Shown here in pieces: positions 8,486-16,870 of a DNA stretch of 64,000 bases (its first letter is position 1; each line of letters opens with the position of its first letter). Source of the stretch: UBA9926 sp038131595 (lineage in GTDB: Bacteria > Pseudomonadota > Gammaproteobacteria > Pseudomonadales > Azotimanducaceae); the NCBI GenBank assembly GCA_038131595.1, contig JAYPPR010000008.1, forward strand, positions 744,001-808,000, given 5' to 3'. A program made the translations under genes and the position numbers. Under the pieces are notes generated by a model. That model had not been told where the DNA came from and searched no databases. It worked only from the letters and a program-made list of their open reading frames with translations.

Positions 8486-8797
8486 TTACGCGAGATTGAT
8501 TTGAACCTCGACCCCTGCGGCCAAATCCAGTTTGGTGAGTGCGTCTACAGTCTTTTCAGTCGGCTCAAGAATGTCTAAGACGCGCTTATGAGTGCGTATC
8601 TCGTACTGGTCGCGCGCATCTTTATCAACGTGTGGCGATATCAGTACCGTGAACTTTTCTTTCCGGGTGGGCAGCGGGATCGGGCCTCTGATTTGTGCTC
8701 CCGTTCTTTTCGCTGTATTCACGATTTCTTCCGTCGAAACATCAATTAGGCGGTGATCGAAGGCTTTTAGACGAATCCTGATTCTTTGATTTTGCAT
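8486..8797 (-). CDS. rpsJ: 30S ribosomal protein S10 (NusE)
   Basis: S10 is a small-subunit head protein and, as NusE, a partner of NusB and NusG in antitermination. The open frame runs upstream to 8845, but the family start is MQNQRIRIRLKAFDHRLID, so the ATG at 8797 is chosen; this gives exactly 103 residues as in Escherichia coli. Motifs IRGPIPLPTRKEKFTVL and RDQYEIRTHKRVLDI are present. It opens the S10 operon, preceded by a 491-base leader region. Confidence 0.97.
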   Translation of the reverse strand: MQNQRIRIRLKAFDHRLIDVSTEEIVNTAKRTGAQIRGPIPLPTRKEKFTVLISPHVDKDARDQYEIRTHKRVLDILEPTEKTVDALTKLDLAAGVEVQINLA

Positions 8798-9288
8798 ACT
8801 GCTCTCGTTTGCGCTGCTCTGCCTGAGATGAAAGATCGTGGCCACTGCTTGACTGAGCAGCGTTTTCGACCGTCCCGTTTCTAAAAATTGGGATGCAAAA
8901 ATACCCTCCTCTCAACGAGGAAGGGCACACGTACGTGTTAATGCTCTCTCGAGCTTCCCTTGGCTCTCTTTTAGAGCCCTGTTTTCGCAACCTTGGTTGC
9001 GCTACCGACGGCCCGTCAATGGACCCGTACTTAACGACTTTTACCGCTTCTTTCTACCTTTCTACGATTCAGACGAAGCGCTGAAGTCGTTTCCCTCCAG
9101 CCGTTTTCCGGCGCATTTGCCTTTACCGGATCACGGGACGCGAATACTACCCGCGATTCGCCTCAATTACTACCCTTTTTCGTAGTGAATTTGAGCGAGC
9201 AATAGTCTCTATCCGCTGGCCAGACCGGCTGATGAGAAACCTTGTCGCGACTTATTTCACCCCCATCGCCGCATGCTCAGCGCCAAAC
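8798..9288 (-). other. fusA-rpsJ spacer where tufA is missing; S10 leader region
   Basis: This 491-base stretch has no plausible gene. In most gammaproteobacteria tufA lies here; no elongation factor Tu sequence or fragment is recognisable. On the transcribed strand I see several short hairpins (arms CGCAACC/GGTTGCG around 8987-9002, GGCTCT/AGAGCC around 8961-8977, the palindrome ACACGTACGTGT at 8926-8937) followed by a stronger hairpin with a U-tract at 8896-8924, listed separately. Two copies of GGGTAGTA near 9145-9175 could be part of a promoter, but no convincing -35 was found. Confidence 0.6.
8896..8924 (-). terminator. Attenuator-like hairpin in the S10 leader
   Basis: On the minus strand an 8-base-pair stem (CCTTCCTC pairing with GAGGAGGG, one G-U pair, loop GUUGA) is followed at once by UAUUUUUG. 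It lies about 100 nt before the rpsJ ATG. In Escherichia coli the S10 leader ends in a comparable hairpin with a U-tract where L4 causes termination with NusA. The structure is seen; the role as L4 target is inference. Confidence 0.6.
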
Positions 9289-11385
9289 CTAACGAGGCTT
9301 ACTCACCAACGATTCAGCGACGTTGTCTGGCACCTCGCGATACTTTTCAAATTCCATAGAAAATGACGCTCGCCCCTGTGTTGCAGAACGCATATCGGTG
9401 GCATAACCAAACATTTCTGATAGCGGCACCTCCGCTTTGACCGCCTTTCCTGCCGGGACTTCTTCCATTCCGAGCACCACACCCCTTCTGCGATTTAAAT
9501 CTCCGATGATGTCGCCATAGTGTTCTTCTGGTGTCACGACTTCTACTTTCATCACCGGTTCTAACAAGACTGGGCTAGCATTGAGTGCTGCCTCCCGAAG
9601 GGCCATCGATGCTGCCACCTTGAACGCCACTTCACTAGAATCAACATCGTGATAAGAACCATCGAACAATGTCGCACGCACTCCCTGCAGGGGATAGCCC
9701 GCGAGCACGCCATTCGCTAGCTGGTCTTTCGCACCTTTCTCAACGGCACCAATGAACTCTTTAGGTACGACGCCTCCAACGATCTCATCGACAAATTCAA
9801 ACTCGGCGTCGGCTATAGGCTCGATCCTTAACCAAACGTGCCCATATTGCCCCCGGCCGCCAGTCTGTCTAACAAACTTGCCCTCTGCCTCCGCGCTGGC
9901 GCGAATGCTTTCTCGGTAGGCCACTTGAGGCTTGCCGATGTTCGCCTCAACGCTGAATTCACGCTTCATTCGATCAACGATGATATCCAGGTGAAGCTCT
10001 CCCATCCCGCTGATAATCGTTTGACCGGATTCTTCCTCGACCCTCACTCGAAAGGACGGATCCTCATTGGCTAATTTACTGAGTGCAACGCTCATTTTTT
10101 CCTGGTCAGCGGTTGAGCGAGGCTCTACTGCAACGTGAATCACTGGATCAGGAAACTCCATCCGCTCAAGCGTGATGACTGCGCGCTCATCACACAATGT
10201 GTCTCCTGTCGTCGCTAGTTTCAAACCAATCGCCGCGGCAATGTCGCCTGCACGCACTTCATTAATCTCTTGCCGATCGTTGGAGTGCATTTGGACCATT
10301 CGACCGATACGTTCTTTCTTCCCCTTTACGGCATTGAAAACAGCGTCTCCCGATTTCAAAACACCGGAGTAGACTCTGAAAAAGGTGAGCGCGCCGACGA
10401 AAGGATCCGTCGCGATCTTGAACGCTAGCGCAGCAAAAGGTTCTTCATCATCTGCATTCCGGAAAGCCTCTTTTTCCGACCCATCATCTAGAAACCCGCG
10501 GATTGCCTTAACTTCATTTGGCGCTGGCAAATAGTCCACCACCGCATCCAGAACAGTCTGAACGCCTTTGTTCTTAAATGCTGAACCACAGAGCGCTGGA
10601 ACAATCTCGTTTCGCAGCGTTCGAGCGCGAAGCCCGGCGACTATGTCCTCGACACTCAAATCGCCATTTTCTAAATATTTCTCTGTTAGCTCATCACTGC
10701 CTTCAGCGGCTGCTTCCACCATCTGCTCACGATAGTATTCTGCATCCGCTAACTGATCCTCTGGGATTGGGCGGTCTTCAAAAGACAACCCTTGATCATC
10801 GTTACTCCAGTAAATAGCGCGCATCGATACGAGGTCGATAACGCCCGCGAATGCCTCCTCGTAACCGACTTGCAATTGAACGGGAACGCATTGCGAGCCG
10901 AGCCGCGTTTCGATCTGCTCACAAACCCGGAGGAAATCAGCACCTGCACGGTCTAATTTGTTGACAAAAACAATACGCGGGACTTCATATTTATTGGCCT
11001 GTCGCCACACGGTCTCAGACTGTGGTTCCACGCCCGATGTTCCGCAAAATACGACTACTGCGCCATCCAACACTCTTAAGCTGCGCTCAACCTCGATAGT
11101 GAAGTCAACGTGCCCTGGCGTGTCGATGATATTGATACGGTGTTCTGGATACTGTTTTGAAGTGCCAGACCAAAAGGTCGTAGTTGCGGCCGAGGTGATG
11201 GTGATTCCTCGCTCCTGCTCTTGCTCCATCCAATCCATTGTCGCTGTGCCGTCATGGACCTCGCCAATGCGATGAGACAACCCTGTGTAAAACAACACCC
11301 TTTCAGTCGTCGTTGTTTTACCTGCGTCCACGTGCGCAACAATGCCGATATTACGATAACGATCAATCGGCGTTGTGCGGGACAC
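9289..11385 (-). CDS. fusA: Elongation factor G
   Basis: EF-G is the GTPase that drives translocation on the ribosome and, with RRF, ribosome recycling. The 698-residue product has all five domains: G1 AHVDAGKTTTTERVLF (residues 17-32), G3 DTPGHVDF, G4 NKLDRAGADF, domain II, and domains IV/V with GGRGQYGHVWLR and EVVTPEEHYGDIIGDLNRRRG. It is the last gene of a short str operon (rpsL-rpsG-fusA) because tuf does not follow. It may be the only EF-G or one of two; the window cannot tell. Confidence 0.98.
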   Translation of the reverse strand: MSRTTPIDRYRNIGIVAHVDAGKTTTTERVLFYTGLSHRIGEVHDGTATMDWMEQEQERGITITSAATTTFWSGTSKQYPEHRINIIDTPGHVDFTIEVERSLRVLDGAVVVFCGTSGVEPQSETVWRQANKYEVPRIVFVNKLDRAGADFLRVCEQIETRLGSQCVPVQLQVGYEEAFAGVIDLVSMRAIYWSNDDQGLSFEDRPIPEDQLADAEYYREQMVEAAAEGSDELTEKYLENGDLSVEDIVAGLRARTLRNEIVPALCGSAFKNKGVQTVLDAVVDYLPAPNEVKAIRGFLDDGSEKEAFRNADDEEPFAALAFKIATDPFVGALTFFRVYSGVLKSGDAVFNAVKGKKERIGRMVQMHSNDRQEINEVRAGDIAAAIGLKLATTGDTLCDERAVITLERMEFPDPVIHVAVEPRSTADQEKMSVALSKLANEDPSFRVRVEEESGQTIISGMGELHLDIIVDRMKREFSVEANIGKPQVAYRESIRASAEAEGKFVRQTGGRGQYGHVWLRIEPIADAEFEFVDEIVGGVVPKEFIGAVEKGAKDQLANGVLAGYPLQGVRATLFDGSYHDVDSSEVAFKVAASMALREAALNASPVLLEPVMKVEVVTPEEHYGDIIGDLNRRRGVVLGMEEVPAGKAVKAEVPLSEMFGYATDMRSATQGRASFSMEFEKYREVPDNVAESLVSKPR

Positions 11386-11413
11386 GGCTGGTTCGAGAGT
11401 TGCTGGTTAGCGT

Positions 11414-11884
11414 TTAGTAGCGGTAGTGCGCGAAGGCTCGGTTCGCTTCAGCCATGCGGTGCGTATCTTCGCGCTTGCGTACCGCAGCACCTCGACCTTC
11501 GGAGGCATCTTGGAGTTCACCCGCTAGGCGGAGCGCCATCGATTTTTCGCTTCGATTTCGAGCTGAGTCAACCAACCAACGCATGGCCAAAGCCATCCTT
11601 CTTGATGGTCTCACTTCTACAGGGACTTGATAGGTCGCGCCACCTACACGCCTCGACTTCACCTCGACGGCCGGAGAAACCGCTTCCAGGGCCGCTTCGA
11701 ACACATCAAGCGGGTTCTTGCCAGCTCGACTCTCAATGCGATCTAGTGCGCCATAGACAATTCGTTCAGCAACCGACTTCTTGCCGCTGACCATGACATG
11801 GTTCATGAATTTTGCCAGCGTTTGATTACCAAACTTGGGGTCAGGGATTATTTCTCGTTTTTCGGGGGTGCGTCTTCTTGGCAT
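11414..11884 (-). CDS. rpsG: 30S ribosomal protein S7
   Basis: S7 nucleates assembly of the 30S head and, in Escherichia coli, regulates the str operon by binding the rpsL-rpsG gap. The 156-residue product starts MPRRRTPEKREIIPDPKFGN and contains VKSRRVGGATYQVPVEVRPSRR (residues 75-96). It matches the short form of S7. A 163-base spacer with a hairpin separates it from rpsL. Confidence 0.97.
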   Translation of the reverse strand: MPRRRTPEKREIIPDPKFGNQTLAKFMNHVMVSGKKSVAERIVYGALDRIESRAGKNPLDVFEAALEAVSPAVEVKSRRVGGATYQVPVEVRPSRRMALAMRWLVDSARNRSEKSMALRLAGELQDASEGRGAAVRKREDTHRMAEANRAFAHYRY

Positions 11885-11933
11885 GATGCTCTCTCTTCAG
11901 GTTGCTCGAGATATTTTCACTCGACCTTACTTT

Positions 11934-11951
11934 GCCTCAGCGTGCTGAGGC
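11934..11951 (-). promoter_or_regulatory. Hairpin in the rpsL-rpsG gap, possible S7 operator
   Basis: A perfect 7-base-pair stem (GCCTCAG/CTGAGGC with a 4-base loop) lies in the 163-base spacer between rpsL and rpsG. No U-tract follows on the transcribed strand, so it is not an intrinsic terminator. In Escherichia coli the corresponding intercistronic RNA is bound by S7 to repress rpsG and fusA translation. Assignment as an operator is by position only. Confidence 0.4.
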
Positions 11952-12047
11952 GTAAATGATGGTTTTTTACCTGCCTTAAACCGCATTGCTATGCAGCCAG
12001 GATGGGTTTACTGCTTACAGTTGTCTTACGATTCTCGTGTGTCTTTA

Positions 12048-12422
12048 TTAGGATTTGGGCTTCTTGGTTCCGTACTTCGAACGACCTTGGTTCCTGTTGT
12101 TAACTCCCGATGCATCCAGAGCGCCACGAACCGTGTGATAACGAACACCTGGCAAGTCCTTTACTCGCCCGCCTCGGATCAGGACAACTGAGTGCTCCTG
12201 AAGATTGTGTCCTTCACCACCAATATAGGACGTGACTTCCATCCCGTTGGTCAATCGCACACGACATACTTTTCTTAATGCCGAGTTAGGCTTCTTTGGC
12301 GTGGTGGTGTAAACGCGGGTGCAGACGCCTCGTCGCTGAGGACAGGCCTGAAGTGCGGGCACGTCACTCTTCGCTACCTTGCGTCGTCTGGGCTTTCGCA
12401 CCAGCTGATTGATTCTTGCCAT
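12048..12422 (-). CDS. rpsL: 30S ribosomal protein S12
   Basis: S12 is at the decoding centre and is the streptomycin-resistance locus in other bacteria. The 124-residue product starts MARINQLVRKPRRRKVAKSD. The loops carrying the known resistance sites have the wild-type sequence: lysine in TTPKKPNSALRKVCRV (near residue 43) and in RGGRVKDLPGVRYH (near residue 88). It begins the str operon 160 bases after rpoC, under its own promoter. Confidence 0.98.
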   Translation of the reverse strand: MARINQLVRKPRRRKVAKSDVPALQACPQRRGVCTRVYTTTPKKPNSALRKVCRVRLTNGMEVTSYIGGEGHNLQEHSVVLIRGGRVKDLPGVRYHTVRGALDASGVNNRNQGRSKYGTKKPKS

Positions 12423-12485
12423 TCAATTTCTCCTTCGCATCCCGGTAGCCGGTGATGCCGCGCGACCCCTTTTTCAGAGCCGCGC

Positions 12486-12514
12486 ATTCTAATGAGCACC
12501 CATCCTAGAGTCAA
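12486..12514 (-). promoter_or_regulatory. Sigma70-type promoter of rpsL-rpsG-fusA
   Basis: On the minus strand TTGACT (12509-12514) and TAGAAT (12486-12491) are separated by exactly 17 bases. The sequence after the -10 (GCGCGGC) is GC-rich, the discriminator type seen in stringently controlled ribosomal promoters. The rpsL ATG lies 63 bases downstream of the -10. A hairpin (GCGCAC/GTGCGC) lies between this promoter and the rpoC stop but lacks a U-tract. Confidence 0.8.
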
Positions 12515-12582
12515 CTGGCTCTTGTGGTAGCTCTACACCGAGCGCACCACTTTTTTGTGCGCCCCAACCCTTGGGTGGCGAC

Positions 12583-15500
12583 TTACAGCTCGCCCTGACT
12601 TAATGCCTCGCTCAGCGCTTGCTCCACTTCACTCGCCGTCACTGTGGGCTCTTGATCGCCTCCCTCTCTACGAGCCTTACGCTCGTTGTGGTAGGTCAAC
12701 CCGGTTCCCGCTGGGATCAATCGGCCAACAATGACGTTTTCCTTCAATCCGCGCAGATAATCCCGCTTACCGGTCACAGCGGCCTCGGTGAGCACTCTGG
12801 TGGTTTCTTGGAACGAAGCGGCAGAGATAAATGACTCAGTTGCCAGCGACGCTTTCGTAATACCTAGCAGTACTCGCTCGCCAGCCACAGAAAGCTTGTC
12901 CTCTTCCGCTAATCGATCATTCTCTTCAAGGTATTGATTGAACTCAATTTGCTCACCCTTCACAAAGGATGAATCGCCAGAATCCGTCACCTCGATCTTG
13001 CGAAGCATTTGACAAACGATAACCTCAATGTGCTTATCGTTGATTTTCACGCCCTGTAGGCGGTAGACGTCTTGGATTTCCTTAGTGATGTAGTTTGCTA
13101 GTGCCTCTACGCCTTTTAACCTCAAAATATCATGCGGATTCTCAGGACCATCGGAGACAACTTCACCTTTTTCAACATGCTCGCCCTCGAACACCGTCAT
13201 ATGACGCCATTTCGGAATAAGCACCTCGTAATGATCGCTGCCATCAGGAAGCACAGCGTTATCAGTGGGAGTAATCACTAACCGACGCTTGCCCTTTGTC
13301 TCTTTTCCATACGAAACCGTCCCACTAATCTCAGCAAGCACGGCAGCCTCTTTTGGCTTTCTCGCTTCAAATAAGTCAGCGACTCGAGGCAGACCACCGG
13401 TAATATCACTGGTCTTAGACCCTTCTTGAGGAATCCTTGCAATCACGTCACCAGCAGAGAGTTCATCGCCGTTCTCGAGCGACAAAATGGCGTTTGCTTC
13501 CAGGAAGTAGTGTGCGGGCAAATCTGTCCCCGGCAACATCAACGACTTGCCTTTACCATCTACAAGCAACACGGCCGGGCGCACGTCTTTTCCTGCGCTG
13601 GGTCGATCCTTCGGATCAATGACCGAAATGCTGCTTAACCCGGTTAGCTCGTCCGTCTGACGGCGAACTGTGATTCCTTCCTCCATATTCTCAAACACGA
13701 CCTTACCTGCCACTTCCGTGACAATCGGTCTCGTATGAGGGTCCCAATTGGCAACAACCGCACCCGCATCGACCTCATCACCAGCGGTTGCCTTAATGGT
13801 TGCACCGTAAGGCACCTTATAGCGCTCTCGCTCTCGGCCCGTTTCAGAGTCAGCAACGGCAAGCTCACCGGATCGCGACACAGCAACCAAATCGCCATTT
13901 GGCTTCTCGATTGTCTTTAGATTATGGAGCCGTAGGGTCCCTGCATGCTTCGCTTGAACATTATCGACCGCAGTTGCTCGCGAGGCAGCACCACCAATAT
14001 GGAACGTACGCATCGTGAGCTGCGTACCAGGCTCACCGATGGACTGGGCAGCGATTACACCAATGGCTTCGCCAATATTGACAAGGTGGCCGCGACCCAA
14101 ATCGCGACCATAGCAGTTGCTGCAGATCCCATATCTTGTCTCACATGTGATCGCGCTGCGAACTTTAATCTCGTCCACACCCATTGACTCGATCTCATCG
14201 GCCAGCTTCTCATCGATAAGCGTGCCTCGAGCGATTAGCAACTCGTCGCCTGCCGCGTTAAATACATCTTCTGCAACCACTCGGCCAAGCACGCGGGTGG
14301 CGAGACCAGCGATTACATCGCCTCCCTCGATCACCGCATTCATAATAAGACCCTGGTCAGTACCGCAGTCCTCCTCCGTAATAACCAGATCCTGGGCAAC
14401 ATCGACTAAACGTCTTGTCAAGTAACCCGAATTCGCCGTCTTTAATGCAGTATCGGCCAATCCTTTCCGCGCCCCGTGCGTCGAAATGAAGTACTGCATG
14501 ACCGACAACCCTTCTCGGAAGTTTGCCGTGATGGGAGTCTCGATAATCGACCCATCAGGTTTTGCCATCATGCCGCGCATCCCCGACAGCTGCCTGATCT
14601 GTGCGGGTGAACCTCGCGCTCCCGAATCCGAGTACATCCAAACACTGTTGAAAGAGGATTGCGCTTCTTCTTCGCCTTCACGGTTAATCACCGTCTCCGT
14701 GCTCAGCGTGTCCATCATTGCGTTACTGACCTGGTCACTCGCCCGTGTCCAGATATCGATCACTTTGTTGTACTTCTCACCTTGGGTCACCAAGCCCGAA
14801 GCAAATTGGCTTTCGATCTCTCGAATTTCATTCTCCGATCGATTAATGATGTCGGCTTTCTCAGCAGGAATGACGAAATCTTCCACACCGATAGAGGCGC
14901 CTGAACGTGTTGAGTACTGATAGCCCATGTACATCAACTGGTCAGCAAAGATGACCGTCTCTTTGAGGCCAACCCTTCGATAGCAAAGGTTAATTAGCCG
15001 CGACATATCCTTATTGACCATCGTTTTGTTCACTTCATCAAACGATATGCCCTCTGGAACAATCTCATAGACCAAGACTCGGCCGACGGTGGTTTCATGA
15101 ACGCCAGACCGCGCTTCAATCTCTCCGTCATCATTGATCACACGCTCGTTTACACGAACTCTGACCTTTGACTGCAGGCCAACAGCGCCTGTACTGAACG
15201 CCCTCGATACTTCGTCTGTATCGGCAAATAACATTCCCTCACCGAGATCGTTGACCCGATCCCGAGTCATCCAATAGATCCCGAGCACCACGTCCTGAGA
15301 AGGAACGATGATAGGCTCTCCATCTGCAGGCAACAAAACGTTATTAGTCGACATCATGAGCGCGCGAGCTTCCAGCTGCGCCTCGAGGGTCAGCGGCACG
15401 TGCACTGCCATCTGATCACCGTCGAAGTCGGCGTTATACGCGGTACACACGAGCGGATGCAGCTGGATCGCTTTACCCTCAATCAAGACGGGCTCAAATG

Positions 15501-16806
15501 CCTGAATACCAAGCCGATGAAGCGTCGGCGCACGGTTCAGTAGCACAGGATGTTCCCGAATGACTTCTGCGAGGATATCCCATACTTCTGGCGTTTCTCG
15601 CTCGACCATCTTTTTGGCCGCCTTGATCGTAGTAGCAAGGCCTCGCGCTTCGAGCTTTCCGAAGATGAAGGGTTTAAACAGCTCTAGCGCCATTTTTTTC
15701 GGCAGGCCACACTGATGCAAACGTAACGTCGGCCCGACAACAATAACCGAGCGTCCAGAATAATCGACCCGCTTACCGAGGAGGTTTTGTCTGAACCGGC
15801 CTTGTTTACCTTTGATCATATCGGCAAGCGATTTCAGCGGCCGCTTGTTAGTACCCGTGATCGCTCGTCCTCGACGACCGTTGTCCAACAAGGCGTCAAC
15901 CGCCTCCTGGAGCATACGCTTTTCATTCCTGACAATGATGTCGGGCGCAGCCAAATCGAGCAGCCGCTTCAAGCGATTGTTTCGGTTGATGACCCGGCGA
16001 TACAAATCGTTGAGATCAGAGGTGGCAAATCGACCGCCTTCGAGTGGCACAAGCGGCCTTAGGTCGGGCGGTAGCACTGGCAGCACGTTAAAGATCATCC
16101 ACTCAGGCTCGTTTCCTGAGGAAACAAACGACTCAAGCAGTTTCAGACGCTTAGTCAGCTTCTTGATCTTGGTATCTGAGTTGGTCTGAGGTAGCTCCTC
16201 TCGGATCTCTGCGACTTCCTCGCGGATATCCATTTGGGCCATCAAATCTTGGATCGCTTCAGCACCCATCTTGGCTTCAAACTCATCGCCAAATTCCTCA
16301 AGCGCCTCGTAGTACTGCTCATCATTGAGCAGCTGACCCCGCTCAAGGGAAGTCAGCCCTGGATCGATGACGACGAAACTCTCGAAGTAAAGAATTCTCT
16401 CGATATCTCGCAAGGTCATATCGAGAAGCAGGCCAATGCGGGATGGAAGTGACTTCAGAAACCAAATGTGCGCGACGGGCGCTGCAAGTTCGATATGCCC
16501 CATCCGCTCTCTGCGAACTTTGGCAAGCGCAACTTCTACCCCACACTTCTCACAAATGACGCCGCGATGCTTCAATCGCTTGTACTTCCCGCACAGACAC
16601 TCATAGTCTTTGGTGGGTCCAAAAATCTTCGCGCAGAACAACCCGTCTCGTTCTGGTTTAAAGGTTCGATAGTTGATCGTTTCTGGCTTCTTAACCTCAC
16701 CGAACGACCAGGCTCGGATCATCTCTGGAGACGCGAGACCAATCTTCAATGAGTCAAACTCTTCAGTTTGGCCCTGTGCTCGCAACATATTTAACAAGTC
16801 TTTCAC
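12583..16806 (-). CDS. rpoC: RNA polymerase subunit beta'
   Basis: Beta' carries the catalytic magnesium of RNA polymerase. The 1407-residue protein is collinear with the Escherichia coli subunit. It shows the N-terminal zinc site CLCGKYKRLKHRGVICEKC (cysteines 70, 72, 85, 88) and the active-site NADFDGDQMAVH near residue 458. The lid, bridge helix and trigger-loop regions are uninterrupted. The start is GTG (as in E. coli), preceded by TTGGAGGA at good spacing, 64 bases after rpoB. No inteins or insertions were noticed. Confidence 0.98.
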   Translation of the reverse strand: MKDLLNMLRAQGQTEEFDSLKIGLASPEMIRAWSFGEVKKPETINYRTFKPERDGLFCAKIFGPTKDYECLCGKYKRLKHRGVICEKCGVEVALAKVRRERMGHIELAAPVAHIWFLKSLPSRIGLLLDMTLRDIERILYFESFVVIDPGLTSLERGQLLNDEQYYEALEEFGDEFEAKMGAEAIQDLMAQMDIREEVAEIREELPQTNSDTKIKKLTKRLKLLESFVSSGNEPEWMIFNVLPVLPPDLRPLVPLEGGRFATSDLNDLYRRVINRNNRLKRLLDLAAPDIIVRNEKRMLQEAVDALLDNGRRGRAITGTNKRPLKSLADMIKGKQGRFRQNLLGKRVDYSGRSVIVVGPTLRLHQCGLPKKMALELFKPFIFGKLEARGLATTIKAAKKMVERETPEVWDILAEVIREHPVLLNRAPTLHRLGIQAFEPVLIEGKAIQLHPLVCTAYNADFDGDQMAVHVPLTLEAQLEARALMMSTNNVLLPADGEPIIVPSQDVVLGIYWMTRDRVNDLGEGMLFADTDEVSRAFSTGAVGLQSKVRVRVNERVINDDGEIEARSGVHETTVGRVLVYEIVPEGISFDEVNKTMVNKDMSRLINLCYRRVGLKETVIFADQLMYMGYQYSTRSGASIGVEDFVIPAEKADIINRSENEIREIESQFASGLVTQGEKYNKVIDIWTRASDQVSNAMMDTLSTETVINREGEEEAQSSFNSVWMYSDSGARGSPAQIRQLSGMRGMMAKPDGSIIETPITANFREGLSVMQYFISTHGARKGLADTALKTANSGYLTRRLVDVAQDLVITEEDCGTDQGLIMNAVIEGGDVIAGLATRVLGRVVAEDVFNAAGDELLIARGTLIDEKLADEIESMGVDEIKVRSAITCETRYGICSNCYGRDLGRGHLVNIGEAIGVIAAQSIGEPGTQLTMRTFHIGGAASRATAVDNVQAKHAGTLRLHNLKTIEKPNGDLVAVSRSGELAVADSETGRERERYKVPYGATIKATAGDEVDAGAVVANWDPHTRPIVTEVAGKVVFENMEEGITVRRQTDELTGLSSISVIDPKDRPSAGKDVRPAVLLVDGKGKSLMLPGTDLPAHYFLEANAILSLENGDELSAGDVIARIPQEGSKTSDITGGLPRVADLFEARKPKEAAVLAEISGTVSYGKETKGKRRLVITPTDNAVLPDGSDHYEVLIPKWRHMTVFEGEHVEKGEVVSDGPENPHDILRLKGVEALANYITKEIQDVYRLQGVKINDKHIEVIVCQMLRKIEVTDSGDSSFVKGEQIEFNQYLEENDRLAEEDKLSVAGERVLLGITKASLATESFISAASFQETTRVLTEAAVTGKRDYLRGLKENVIVGRLIPAGTGLTYHNERKARREGGDQEPTVTASEVEQALSEALSQGEL

Positions 16807-16870
16807 TGTATTCCTCCAACTAGTGGGCGGTTAGCCCGCAGAAATTCGTTTCGATTATTGCCTTCGATCG

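Noticed and set aside
9145..9175. rpsJ promoter at the GGGTAGTA repeats
   Set aside because: TAGTAT could be a -10, but TTGAGG is only 11 bases away and no other -35 fits; left as undecided.
11221..11790. Plus-strand open frame of 189 codons across fusA/rpsG
   Set aside because: It is antisense to two well-supported genes and has no coding features.
12545..12575. Hairpin after rpoC as an intrinsic terminator
   Set aside because: The stem GCGCAC/GTGCGC has its A-run inside the loop and no U-tract after it on the transcribed strand.
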